NCBI GenBank assembly: GCA_019429125.1
Contig: JAHYJO010000001.1
Coordinates: forward strand, 90,065-154,064
Length of the DNA: 64,000 nt
Direction: 5' to 3'
DNA from: Nanobdellati archaeon
Lineage (GTDB): Archaea; EX4484-52; GLR71
The position numbers and the translations under genes are program-made. The notes below the pieces were generated by a model. It was not told the DNA's origin. It saw only the letters and a program-made list of their open reading frames with translations, and searched no databases. Below are positions 25,337 to 34,578 of the stretch, one piece after another (the first letter of the stretch is position 1; every line of letters begins with the position of its first letter).

Positions 25337-26155
25337 ATGAATAAAAAGATGATGCTTCTATTTTCGTTATTTGTTCTATCTTTTGTCTTTATTTCTGGGA
25401 CAGTTTATGCTTTTAGTTTTGGTGATGTGTATTCTGTCTTATTCGGGTCAGTCTTGTCAGTTTTTGATACTTCTGATACTGTTCCTGTCATAAATGCTGC
25501 ATATCTTGATAAGCAGAAGTATATGCCCGGTGAGCAGATGATTGTGACTGCGTCAGTTTCAGGTGCAAAATATGTCAAGGCATATATTGAGACTGATGTC
25601 GGTGTTGATGAGGTTGACATGGTTTTAGTTACAGGTACAAAAGAAGATGGTACCTGGCAGGTTGCGTGGACGTTGCATGATACTGTTACTAAAGAATATT
25701 TTACAAAGATTGTGGCTGTTTCAAAAGATGATATTGAGGATGAAAAAGTTCTTATTTGGGCTGATCCTACAGTGAGTCATTCATGGGATGAAACTGTATG
25801 TGATAATAATTTATGTGTGGATACAATTAATAATCGTATTGGGATTGGGATTACTACACCTATTGAAACATTAGATGTTGTTGGAAATATTAAAATCAAA
25901 GATGGTACTCAGGCGGATGGAAAAGTTTTAACTTCTGATGCTGATGGATTGGCTAGTTGGCAAGAGGTGAGTGGGGGGGTAATTCCTTCTATGATTGTTG
26001 CTTTAGCAAATGTGACTTGTGATACACGATGTGCAAATGTTGGAAAAACTTGTTGGGGTGCATTTGAGACAAATGGTATTCCTCAGACGTACCCAATTTC
26101 TTGTTCATATTCTATGAATCCAACAAGCTTTATTCTATCTTGTTTTTGTTATTAA
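25337..26155 (+). CDS. Secreted adhesin/tail-fibre-like protein
   Basis: The start is ATG 25337 (the track uses TTG 25325). A signal peptide ending VYA is followed by an Ig-like domain (YMPGEQMIVTASVSGAKYVK), then the NRIGIGITTPIETLDVVGNI block typical of adhesins and phage tail-fibre or autotransporter-like proteins, with KIKDGTQADGKVLTSDADGL. The last 45 residues hold six cysteines and end SCFCY. It is probably exported and disulfide-bonded. The upstream triple palindrome suggests tight control. Downstream, 26156-26396 contains AT-rich sequence with no supported feature. Confidence 0.7.
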   Translation: MNKKMMLLFSLFVLSFVFISGTVYAFSFGDVYSVLFGSVLSVFDTSDTVPVINAAYLDKQKYMPGEQMIVTASVSGAKYVKAYIETDVGVDEVDMVLVTGTKEDGTWQVAWTLHDTVTKEYFTKIVAVSKDDIEDEKVLIWADPTVSHSWDETVCDNNLCVDTINNRIGIGITTPIETLDVVGNIKIKDGTQADGKVLTSDADGLASWQEVSGGVIPSMIVALANVTCDTRCANVGKTCWGAFETNGIPQTYPISCSYSMNPTSFILSCFCY

Positions 26156-26396
26156 AATATATTAATTTTCATAAGAACCAAACCAATTTGTTATTTTGTC
26201 TATTATCTATCGCAATGGAAAAATTATATTGGTTTTTTGTTTGTTGTAGTAGGTATTTAACAGGCAATAAATTTATTGTGTATCGAACCGGGTTGAAATA
26301 GGTTCCTTTTAATTGTATACTTATTTTGGGTTTTATTCAGTTCGAATATTTGATTTTGGGCAATATCTTTTATTTTTAATCTGTTAAATCTTGTCT

Positions 26397-28739
26397 ATGC
26401 AACTTGATGAAATCTCGTCTAAATATCCAGTTCTTGAACCAGTCATTAAGATAATAAAAGAAAAGGAAGGTATTACATCTCTTTTTCCGCCACAGGCTGA
26501 TGCGGTTCGTGCAGGATATCTTGACGGGAAAAATATGCTTCTTGCAATTCCTACTAGTGCGGGCAAGACTTTAGTTTCTGAGCTTGCAGCGCTTAAAGTA
26601 GTTCTTGAAACGCGCAAGAAAGTGCTTTATCTGGTGCCACTTAAGGCGCTAGCTATGGAGAAATATCATGATTTCAAAGAAAAATATGAGTCAATCTGTG
26701 TCAAGACGGCGGTTAGTATCGGCAATTTTGATGGACGTGACCAATGGCTCTCTGAGTTTGATATAATTGTGACTTCAGTTGAAAAGGCGGATAGTCTCTT
26801 ACGGCACAAGGCGGAATGGTTTTCTGATATTGGTCTTGTGATAGCTGATGAGGTGCATCTTTTGGATGATCCGTCTCGTGGTCCGACATTAGAGATTGTG
26901 CTTACGCGAATTAATGAGATTGCGTCTGCGCAGGTGATAGCGCTTTCGGCTACTATAAACAATCGTCGTGAGCTTGCAGATTGGCTCAATGCTATTCTTG
27001 TTGAATCGGATTTCAGGCCGACTGTGCTTCATGAGGGGTATGTTTCAGAGGGTAAGGTTGTTTTTTCAGGTAATACAAGACCGTCTTTTTCATTGCCTAA
27101 AGTCTCAGACACACTTGATGCAGTCATTTCTAAAGTTGCAGAGGACAATAAGCAAGGGATTATTTTTGTGTCATCTAAAAAGAGTGCGGAAAAAGTTTCT
27201 GAAGATATTGCTAAGATAATTGTTAAAGTTTTGTCTGCGACTGAAAAGATTAAGCTTTTGGAACTTTCAGAATCAATATTGCGTTGTGTGTCAAGTCCGA
27301 CAACTCAATGCAGGCGGCTTGCGCGTGTGGTTAAAAGTGGTTCTGCATTTCATCATAGTGGTCTTATTCATAGCCAGAAAGCGCTTGTTGAAGATGCGTT
27401 TAGGTCGGGCATATTGAAATTTGTGTCTGCGACAACTACGCTGGCTTATGGTATGAATCTTCCTTGTGATTATGTCATTATGCGCGATGTCAAGAGATTT
27501 TATGGAACTCGTGGGTATGATTACATACCTGTGTTGGAATATAAGCAGTGTGTAGGTCGTGCGGGTCGTGCCAAGTATTCAAAAGAGGGTAGTTCGGTCA
27601 TTATTACAAAAAATTCTGATGATGCCCGCGAGTTTGAAAAGATATTTATTAATGGGCTTCCTGAAAATATTTATTCTAAATTGTCTCTTGAGCCTGTTCT
27701 TCGTATTCATCTATTAAGCCTTATCGCAACAGGGCATGTGAAGATGGTGTCTGATCTTGAGGCGTTTATCTCAAAGACGTTTTATGCGCATCAGTTTAAG
27801 GATCTTCGCGAGCTTTTCTTAAAGATTGAGGCTATGATGGATATGCTTTCTGAGTTTGGTATGGTTAAATCTTTTGATGGTAAACTTATCGCTACACCTT
27901 TCGGGCTTCGTGTTGCTGAGCTTTATATTGATCCTTTGACTGCGGATATGTTTGCGCGAGCTATAAAGCAGTCATTTGTGATTGCTGATAATATGGATTC
28001 GTTAGGTACGGTATCTAAAGATAAAGTTGTTGATAAGGTGGATGTATTGGGTTTTGTATCAGGGGCAAAGATTCTTGAAGAGAAGTCAAAAGTTCTTAAT
28101 AATTTTAGCATATTTAATCTTCTGTCGCAGGCGCTTGAGTTAAGACCTGCGGTTCGCGCTAAAAAGGCTGATGTTGAAATGCTGGAAGAAGTTGTCAGTT
28201 CCTGTTCAAAAAATATATTGGTTAATGTGCCATCGCAATGGGACTGGGAACGGAAGGCATTTTTGGATTCTGTTAAGACTGCGCTTCTTTTTGATGCGTG
28301 GATAAAAGAGAATACTGAAGATTTCATCTGCAAGCATTATTATGTTACTCCTGGTGAATTTAAGATTAAGCTTGATAATGCTGACTGGTTGCTTTATTCA
28401 ATTTGTGAATTTTCTAAGCTTTTTGAGTTGAAAGATGTTTTTAGGGTTGTCAGTCGTCTTCGGGTGCAGCTTAAAAATGGTGTGTCTTCTGAGTTATTGA
28501 AACTTGTTGTTGTGAAAGGGATTGGTAGGGTTCGGGCTCGCGCTCTTTATGATAAGGGTTTCAGGTCGGCGTCAGATGTTCGTGGTGGAGATGTTTCTGT
28601 TCTTGAGAAGATTGTAGGCAAGAAGACTGCGATGAAGCTGAAAGGGTTGAATGTTGATGGGGTTGGTGATGATGAACAAAAGGTTGTGTTAAAGTCTGCT
28701 AAAAATAAAGGTTTGCAAAAAAGTCTTTCTGATTTTTGA
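26397..28739 (+). CDS. hel308: Hel308-type DNA helicase
   Basis: This superfamily 2 helicase unwinds lagging-strand templates at stalled forks. Visible motifs are the Q-motif-like LFPPQADAVRAG, Walker A AIPTSAGKT (about residues 50-58), DEVH box IADEVHLLDD, motif III ALSAT, motif VI YKQCVGRAGRA, and a C-terminal helix-hairpin-helix (VVVKGIGRVRARALYDKG). The ratchet and winged-helix domains lie between. At 780 residues it is slightly longer than typical archaeal Hel308. The protein ends QKSLSDF, which fits a PCNA-interacting (PIP) motif. ATG 26397 is preferred over TTG 26391. Confidence 0.92.
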   Translation: MQLDEISSKYPVLEPVIKIIKEKEGITSLFPPQADAVRAGYLDGKNMLLAIPTSAGKTLVSELAALKVVLETRKKVLYLVPLKALAMEKYHDFKEKYESICVKTAVSIGNFDGRDQWLSEFDIIVTSVEKADSLLRHKAEWFSDIGLVIADEVHLLDDPSRGPTLEIVLTRINEIASAQVIALSATINNRRELADWLNAILVESDFRPTVLHEGYVSEGKVVFSGNTRPSFSLPKVSDTLDAVISKVAEDNKQGIIFVSSKKSAEKVSEDIAKIIVKVLSATEKIKLLELSESILRCVSSPTTQCRRLARVVKSGSAFHHSGLIHSQKALVEDAFRSGILKFVSATTTLAYGMNLPCDYVIMRDVKRFYGTRGYDYIPVLEYKQCVGRAGRAKYSKEGSSVIITKNSDDAREFEKIFINGLPENIYSKLSLEPVLRIHLLSLIATGHVKMVSDLEAFISKTFYAHQFKDLRELFLKIEAMMDMLSEFGMVKSFDGKLIATPFGLRVAELYIDPLTADMFARAIKQSFVIADNMDSLGTVSKDKVVDKVDVLGFVSGAKILEEKSKVLNNFSIFNLLSQALELRPAVRAKKADVEMLEEVVSSCSKNILVNVPSQWDWERKAFLDSVKTALLFDAWIKENTEDFICKHYYVTPGEFKIKLDNADWLLYSICEFSKLFELKDVFRVVSRLRVQLKNGVSSELLKLVVVKGIGRVRARALYDKGFRSASDVRGGDVSVLEKIVGKKTAMKLKGLNVDGVGDDEQKVVLKSAKNKGLQKSLSDF

Positions 28740-28804
28740 GCGTTTTTATTCTGTTTGAAATGAAATATATATATCAATTCGAATTAAATGTATAATAGAG
28801 AATT

Positions 28805-31800
28805 ATGTATTTTCAAAAATCGGGTTGCATTATTGTCTTAATTTTATCTATCTTAATTATGTCTGTCAGTGTATTTGCAGTCGATGGTATTTTGATTTGG
28901 ACAGCAGATAATGATTGGGATGGTGGAATATACATCAATATGTTCTCCAATTCTGGCAATTTAGTACTTTCTGGTTTTTTTAATGAGTATAGTGATTGGT
29001 TATATCAAAATAAGATTATAGTTAATAATACAGGGAATGTTGAGGATATTACTGATTATCAAGTTCTTGTAAATCTTAGTTCATCTGATTTTGATTTTTC
29101 AGCAACAACATCTAATGGTGATGATATAAGATTTACTTGGTTAAATGAAACTTCAGATGTAGAACAGAAAATATATTTTTGGATAGAGTCATGGGACTCA
29201 ACTGCTGAAGAAGCATTAATCTGGGTAAAAGTGCCCTATGTTGCATCAAGTACAAATGGGTCTATTTATATTTATTATGGGAATCAGTCTGCAAGTTCTG
29301 AAAGTAATTTTTCTTCAATTACTGAAAATTTCTGGTTAAATCTGACAAGTTACAGTGCAACACCATCTATACAGACACCTTATTCCTTTACTGTTGAATC
29401 TGACCGGAATAGTTGGGGTGGTGGTACATGGAGCACCGGATATAATGGAATTCGGTTCAATTATACAAATACACAGGACATTTTTGTTATGAATTTTACA
29501 ACGAAATTTACATTATTCAATAATCCCGGTTCATATTTGGATCGTTCTGTTTATTTTCTTGATGTTTATACTATAGACAATAATATGATTTTTTCAATGT
29601 TTCGATATGGTAATACAATGTATATTTATGACGGTGTACAACCCTGGACTTTTAGTACTATAAGAAATACCGCATACAGTAAAAATATAGGTGCTATGAA
29701 TACTGGGACTGAATATGATATAGGTCTAATTTTTGATGGAACTATCTGGTCTGTATATGTAGACAGTGTATTGAAAAGAACAATTACACAGTCGACATTT
29801 AAGAATAGTCCTGCCGGATGGCTGAGTATAACTGGAAGACCAACTACAAATTTTAATGGCGCTTCAGATACTGAAAATCAGATAACAATAAAGTCAGATA
29901 CTTTTTATCAGAATCAATACACATTAACCGAACCAAATACAATAATTTATTCACAAGAAATTCCTCTGATAATAGGTCAGTATACCTCAAACACTATAGA
30001 CACGCTTAACATCATTTCAAGACTCAAGGCGACATGGAACACATCAGACAGCTGGGCATACAAGAAAGAGATAAATATCTCAAACACTGGTGCAGAACTC
30101 ACAGACTATCAGTTTAAGATAATTATTGATAAAGAGATTAGCATGAATGCAGACTATTCTGATCTGCGATTCACAGATAATAACAATTATCAATTGAATT
30201 ACTGGGTTGAAGAGAATAACATAGTCCATGCTATCGTCTGGGTAAAAGTAAATCTTTCTGCGTTTACTAATACAACAATTAATGTGTATTATGGTAATCC
30301 TTATGCGACAAGTAAAAGTAATGAGAGTAATATATTTTTATTTTACGATGATTTCTCTAGCAGTTCTTTCATAAGTTATGAGAATGACTGTAAGCCGGAT
30401 TCTATGAGCACGTCAACAACTCAATCCGGCACATATTATACCGCCCCTTATGGGGCGTTTATTGATACTGGGTATAATGGTTTTTGTGGTGATGCTGGGC
30501 TTGTGAAAGAGATAACACTTCCGGATATTTCTGGAAATATTTCTATTGCATTTGCGATAAAAGGTTGGGGTGCGTTTTGGTCAGGTTCAAGAGGGATTAT
30601 TATTGAGCGTGATGGTTATGATTATGGCCCCAAAGCCTGCGATTTAGGTCAGACATATTTTTGGCTTGCGTGTGCAACACGACGCGGAAATAGTTGTGGT
30701 AGCCTAACACATCCTGAGACAGGACTTTTATATACTCCGCCAATAATTACTGGGAGTTGGCAAGAATTTACTCGAGATATAACTCCTTTTTCTGGAAAGA
30801 CTTTTAGGTTAAGGATATTGACACATGATTATTCTAATATTTATTGTAATTTTGGTGATCATGCTCAAGACTTATGGGTTGATGATATAAAAATAAAAAA
30901 AGATACAGAAATTAAACCAACTATCTCAACTGTAAGTCCACCTATGTCAGGTGATATCTCCGTCGAATTCAGTGCAGACGGAACTAATTGGCTTGAAATA
31001 TCAAATAACACAAATTACACAATAGGTGGTGGTATCGGTTCAGGCACAGAAATCCGGTACCGCATAAACATGTTGACATTGAATGCTCGCCAATCACCAA
31101 AAGTTCATGATATAACTTTAGAATATGATTCTGGTTTTAATTCTTGTGGCAGTTTATCTGATGAAAATAGACAGTATCTGTTAAATAATGATGTGTCTGC
31201 ATCAGGAACTTGTTTTACGATTGATGCGGACAATATAACTCTTGATTGTCAAGGATATATTATTAATTATTCACAAAGCGGGGTTGGTTACGGGGTTGAG
31301 GTAAATAGTGGTTATGATAATATTACTGTTAAAAATTGTAATATTGTGCAAGGGAGTGAAACAGATAATTCATATGCTGTTGATTTATCTTCAAGTTGGG
31401 ATAGTGTGTTATTAAATAATACAATTACAACTGTCGGTGATAATAGTTATGGTATTTATTTTTCAAATTCTAAAAATAATACAGTGTATAATACTTATTT
31501 TTCTGTTGTTGATGATGTTGATATCTATGTGCGCGGAACTGGAAACTATAAAAATGTTATAATTAATTCAACTTTTGATGTTGATGAGATTTATTTTGAA
31601 TCTGATAATTCTGGCAGTATTGAAGTCTTATTTTATTTTAATCTATATGTGAACGATTCAAATGGAAGTTCTATAGAGGGTGTAAATGTGACTGTTTGGC
31701 AGATTGATGGCACTTTTGAATTTAGTATGCTTACGGATGTTTCTGGAAATATAGAGACACAAATCTTGTCAGATTTTATGCAGAATTATACTGCTAAATA

Positions 31801-32902
31801 TATTAGTGATTATGTTATGAATATTACTAAATCTGGTTATGTGCCGATTTCGATGCCTGTTACATCGAGTTTTAAATCCATTAATGTTACACTTTTGGTT
31901 AATAATCCACCACAAATAACTATTGATTCACCATTGAACAGTCTATATAATCATCAAGCAATCTGGTTTAATATTAGTGTGACTGATGATTGGAATTTAA
32001 TTGATTGGTGTGGTTATAGTCTTAATGGTTCAGAGAATGTAACTATGTATGAAGATTCTCTTGATCATTTTTCGTTATTAAATGATACTGTATTTGTTGG
32101 ATCTTATGACCTTGTATTTTATTGCAATGATACTTATGGTCTTTATAATAGTACTGATATGATTTATTTTGAAGTATTATATGATTGTATGAGTGATTCG
32201 GATTGTTCTCTTGTGGGGGATATTTGTATACAGAATGGTTGTGTTGATATAGGTTGTACTGAGTTTTGTACTTATAATGTTGATACTTTGTGTCATTCGG
32301 ATTGTCATAAGGTAAATGGTTGTGATTTTTATGATAGTGTCGCTGAAACAGTTTGTAATAATAAACCTTATGGTCAATGGGTTGTTTATGATGCTACTCA
32401 GGTCATAAATTGCTGTGAAGGTATACCTAAAACATCATATGAACCTGATGTGACTTATGCAGGGCTTAATCCGTTAACGGTTTATCTGGGGGATGTGGCT
32501 GATGTTGTTGTGTCTATCAGGAATAGGAATGATTTTGAAGATACTTTTACTGTTTCTCTTGAGAGTGCATCAACTCTTAAATATTGGTCATGGTTTGCAA
32601 CACATAAAAATGATGAGAAAAGAATGAGTATGGATATGTCTTTTAAGCCATATGAGCAGAAGTTTGTAAGTCTTAAGGTGTTAGGTGCAACGGACGGTTG
32701 CTTTAAAGGCGGTTCTTCTTTAGGTATTAATGTGATTACTTCGTTTGGTAAGTCTGATAAAGAATATATTGAAGTATGTATGTTACCATCTAAAACATCT
32801 AAGTCATTTAGTCGGAATGTTTCTGGGCTGAACTATATTGGTTTTATTATCTTGATTCTTATGTCTCTTGTAATCTATAATTTTAGAGCTAATAAAGTTT
32901 GA
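28805..32902 (+). CDS. Large surface protein with DUF2341 and beta-helix domains
   Basis: The 1365-residue exported protein has an N-terminal signal peptide, two DUF2341 modules (about residues 70-165 and 415-505, each ending in IYIYYGN or INVYYGN with an IWVKV strand), a lectin-like region, a right-handed beta-helix segment (CFTIDADNITLDCQGYIINY, then YDNITVKNCNIVQ), Ig-like parts, a Cys-rich segment, and a C-terminal membrane helix (YIGFIILILMSLVIYNF) with a short basic tail. It is probably a cell-surface adhesin or glycan-binding protein. Base composition changes along the gene: the DUF2341-containing parts are A/C-rich on the coding strand, unlike both ends, which suggests recombination. 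Confidence 0.8.
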   Translation: MYFQKSGCIIVLILSILIMSVSVFAVDGILIWTADNDWDGGIYINMFSNSGNLVLSGFFNEYSDWLYQNKIIVNNTGNVEDITDYQVLVNLSSSDFDFSATTSNGDDIRFTWLNETSDVEQKIYFWIESWDSTAEEALIWVKVPYVASSTNGSIYIYYGNQSASSESNFSSITENFWLNLTSYSATPSIQTPYSFTVESDRNSWGGGTWSTGYNGIRFNYTNTQDIFVMNFTTKFTLFNNPGSYLDRSVYFLDVYTIDNNMIFSMFRYGNTMYIYDGVQPWTFSTIRNTAYSKNIGAMNTGTEYDIGLIFDGTIWSVYVDSVLKRTITQSTFKNSPAGWLSITGRPTTNFNGASDTENQITIKSDTFYQNQYTLTEPNTIIYSQEIPLIIGQYTSNTIDTLNIISRLKATWNTSDSWAYKKEINISNTGAELTDYQFKIIIDKEISMNADYSDLRFTDNNNYQLNYWVEENNIVHAIVWVKVNLSAFTNTTINVYYGNPYATSKSNESNIFLFYDDFSSSSFISYENDCKPDSMSTSTTQSGTYYTAPYGAFIDTGYNGFCGDAGLVKEITLPDISGNISIAFAIKGWGAFWSGSRGIIIERDGYDYGPKACDLGQTYFWLACATRRGNSCGSLTHPETGLLYTPPIITGSWQEFTRDITPFSGKTFRLRILTHDYSNIYCNFGDHAQDLWVDDIKIKKDTEIKPTISTVSPPMSGDISVEFSADGTNWLEISNNTNYTIGGGIGSGTEIRYRINMLTLNARQSPKVHDITLEYDSGFNSCGSLSDENRQYLLNNDVSASGTCFTIDADNITLDCQGYIINYSQSGVGYGVEVNSGYDNITVKNCNIVQGSETDNSYAVDLSSSWDSVLLNNTITTVGDNSYGIYFSNSKNNTVYNTYFSVVDDVDIYVRGTGNYKNVIINSTFDVDEIYFESDNSGSIEVLFYFNLYVNDSNGSSIEGVNVTVWQIDGTFEFSMLTDVSGNIETQILSDFMQNYTAKYISDYVMNITKSGYVPISMPVTSSFKSINVTLLVNNPPQITIDSPLNSLYNHQAIWFNISVTDDWNLIDWCGYSLNGSENVTMYEDSLDHFSLLNDTVFVGSYDLVFYCNDTYGLYNSTDMIYFEVLYDCMSDSDCSLVGDICIQNGCVDIGCTEFCTYNVDTLCHSDCHKVNGCDFYDSVAETVCNNKPYGQWVVYDATQVINCCEGIPKTSYEPDVTYAGLNPLTVYLGDVADVVVSIRNRNDFEDTFTVSLESASTLKYWSWFATHKNDEKRMSMDMSFKPYEQKFVSLKVLGATDGCFKGGSSLGINVITSFGKSDKEYIEVCMLPSKTSKSFSRNVSGLNYIGFIILILMSLVIYNFRANKV

Positions 32903-32956
32903 ATTTTAATTGATAATTTTTGAATTTAGTTAGTGAGAAATTAAAAAAATAGAAGA

Positions 32957-33083
32957 TGGGCTCGAAGGGGTTTGAACCCTCGACTTCCGGCTCTCCAAGA
33001 CCAATACTTAGGAAAGCAAGTTCCGAATTTATGAAACGTGGCCATATAAGACCGGCGCTCCAACCAGACTGAGCTACGAGCCC
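32957..33083 (-). tRNA. tRNA-Ile (anticodon UAU) with 52-nt intron at 37/38
   Basis: On the minus strand, exon 1 (33083-33045) ends CGCCGGTCTTATA and exon 2 (32992-32957) begins AGCCGGAAGTC. Removing 32993-33044 gives a 75-nt tRNA with acceptor GGGCTCG/CGAGCCC, D-stem GCTC/GAGC, anticodon stem CCGGT/GCCGG, loop CTTATAA and a TTCAAAC T-loop. The precursor shows bulge-helix-bulge geometry: stem CCGGT/GCCGG, 4+3 bases on each side, then intron stem GGCCA/TGGTC. The anticodon is TAT (isoleucine, AUA). Archaea usually read AUA with a modified CAU anticodon instead. Confidence 0.82.
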
Positions 33084-33173
33084 TTCTATTAAAAGTTATT
33101 GCAAAACCAATATAAAGTTTAGCAACATTTATCTGATTTAATAGACAATTTTATATATATTGTGGCGTTTGGC

Positions 33174-34076
33174 ATGCAAAACTCGGTAATTGAATACATA
33201 AAAAAAGGATTAATTGGAAGGGATTTTGAGCTTATTCAGTTCGAGCGCTATTGTTTTGATATCGCGGCTAAAAAGAAAGATGCATTTATCCTTATAAAAA
33301 TTCTTTCAAATGTGGATAGTTTTTCGAGTGCGCAGGCAGATGACCTTAAAAATATGGGTTCGGCAATAGGGGCTTCACCTGTAATCTGTGGTATTCGTGG
33401 TCGTAATTTTAAGATTTCTGAGAATTATGTATATGAACGTTTCGGTATATATGTAGTACATCCTGAAACATTTTTGAATTCTTTAGATCTTGTTCTTCCT
33501 TTTATATTATCTCGGAAAGGAAAAAATACAGTTTCAATTGATACTGAGCGCCTTCATGACATAAGGATCCATCTTGATCTATCTTTTCAGAAGATGTCTG
33601 GTACAATTGGCGTATCTAAAAAGACACTTTATCTTGCTGAGAAAACTGGGCGTACCAGTGATTATGTTGTAGAAGCTATTGAGGAATTGATTAATGAAGT
33701 GATACGGCGCCCCGTGGATATATTTTCATCAGAGATGCATTTTAGGCAGCGCGAAAAGACTATGTTGGAAAAGAAACTTACACAGATGACTTCTAAGTTT
33801 GGTTATTCTGATTTTGTGTTTCATACTGCACCCGTAAAAATAGTACTTAAAGCTGATGATGATTCGTGCATGTGTGATGCAGAGTCTAAATTTATTAATG
33901 AACAGAAGATGTCAGATCTTAAGAAATTGAGTGAATTTTGTGATTTTTTACCGGTTGTTATTGTTGAGAACACATCCTCTGAATCATCTTGCGGGATTGC
34001 ATTCGTTGATATCAAAGAGATTCGGAAGATTCATTCTAAGAAAGAATTGATTGAACTTATATATGGTAGGATTTGA
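33174..34076 (+). CDS. Conserved archaeal HTH-type transcription regulator
   Basis: The protein matches the archaeal putative HTH regulator family (HAMAP MF_00584 type). It has an N-terminal domain (FERYCFDIAAKKKDAFILIK, then IGASPVICGIRGRN), the YERFGIYVVHPETF block, and a Cro/CI-type helix-turn-helix near residues 125-180 (LDLSFQKMSGTIGVSKKTLY) that includes VSKKTLY as recognition helix. The C-terminal third is variable. The family's target is unknown. I prefer ATG 33174 to GTG 33162. It is convergent or tandem to nothing clear; decayed genes follow. Confidence 0.82.
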   Translation: MQNSVIEYIKKGLIGRDFELIQFERYCFDIAAKKKDAFILIKILSNVDSFSSAQADDLKNMGSAIGASPVICGIRGRNFKISENYVYERFGIYVVHPETFLNSLDLVLPFILSRKGKNTVSIDTERLHDIRIHLDLSFQKMSGTIGVSKKTLYLAEKTGRTSDYVVEAIEELINEVIRRPVDIFSSEMHFRQREKTMLEKKLTQMTSKFGYSDFVFHTAPVKIVLKADDDSCMCDAESKFINEQKMSDLKKLSEFCDFLPVVIVENTSSESSCGIAFVDIKEIRKIHSKKELIELIYGRI

Positions 34077-34181
34077 ATATTTAAGGGATGTTTGTTTAGT
34101 ATTTAGTGTGTTCAGGTGAAATCTAATTTGTAAGATTTATGATGAATATTTTTTTATATTTTTGATGGATAATATATAGTT

Positions 34182-34366
34182 ATGTTAGAAAATGCGGAAC
34201 GCTTTTTTAAGGTCTATTCAGGTATTCCAATTGACGAAAGAAGTAAGCCTATAGTAATTATTGATGAGGAACTATAAACTGGAAGTTAATTCATGAAGAG
34301 ATAAGTAATGAAACTGAAAGGGTAAAGGCAATTTTGAAAATGTTAATTGAGTTGGAAATAATATGA
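34182..34366 (+). pseudogene. Small conserved protein with frameshift (cassette gene 1)
   Basis: The frame reads MLENAERFFKVYSGIPIDER and KPIVIIDEEL, then a TAA. A shift restores INWKLIHEEISNETERVKAI and LKMLIELEII before the stop at 34364. The combined sequence resembles a short archaeal family of about 60-65 residues with a FFKVYAGLP...VVIDGE...SWEMAY plan that I know from memory. One single-base indel disrupts it. The last codon overlaps the next gene's start (ATGA). It is absent from the ORF track because each part is too short. Confidence 0.65.
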
Positions 34367-34576
34367 GTAACGAAAAAGAGATTTTAATAAAAAGGATAGT
34401 AATAGAACGTATTAAAACTATGGCTCCAAATGTTAAGATTGTATTAGGGGTCTAATGGTGGATTTTTAGATAGGAATGGGTTACTTTTAGAAATTAATAA
34501 TAATACTGATATAAGAAATAAAATTATTGAAATTCAATTAAAATATATGCGTGCGTTGAAGGAAGTTTTAGTATAA
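34363..34576 (+). pseudogene. Small conserved protein with frameshift (cassette gene 2)
   Basis: Starting at ATG 34363 the frame reads MSNEKEILIKRIVIERIKTM and APNVKIVLG, then stops. A one-base shift continues SNGGFLDRNGLLLEINNNTD and IRNKIIEIQLKYMRALKEVL to TAA 34576. The sum resembles a roughly 70-residue archaeal family (VLERLRAMP..V.ISIGS.G pattern, recalled, not searched) found next to the family of the preceding gene. The ATGA overlap shows the two were an operon. It is broken by a single-base indel. Confidence 0.62.
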
Positions 34577-34578
34577 AT

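Noticed and set aside
30442-30457. CGCCCC-TTAT-GGGGCG palindrome inside the surface gene
   Set aside because: It is striking in AT-rich DNA, but it lies in a continuous coding frame with no T-run or promoter, so no regulatory role is supported.
32957-33083. Reading this tRNA as Pro (UGG) or Ser (GGA)
   Set aside because: Those readings leave an 8-nt loop or need a long variable arm; splicing at the bulge-helix-bulge gives a 7-nt loop and UAU.
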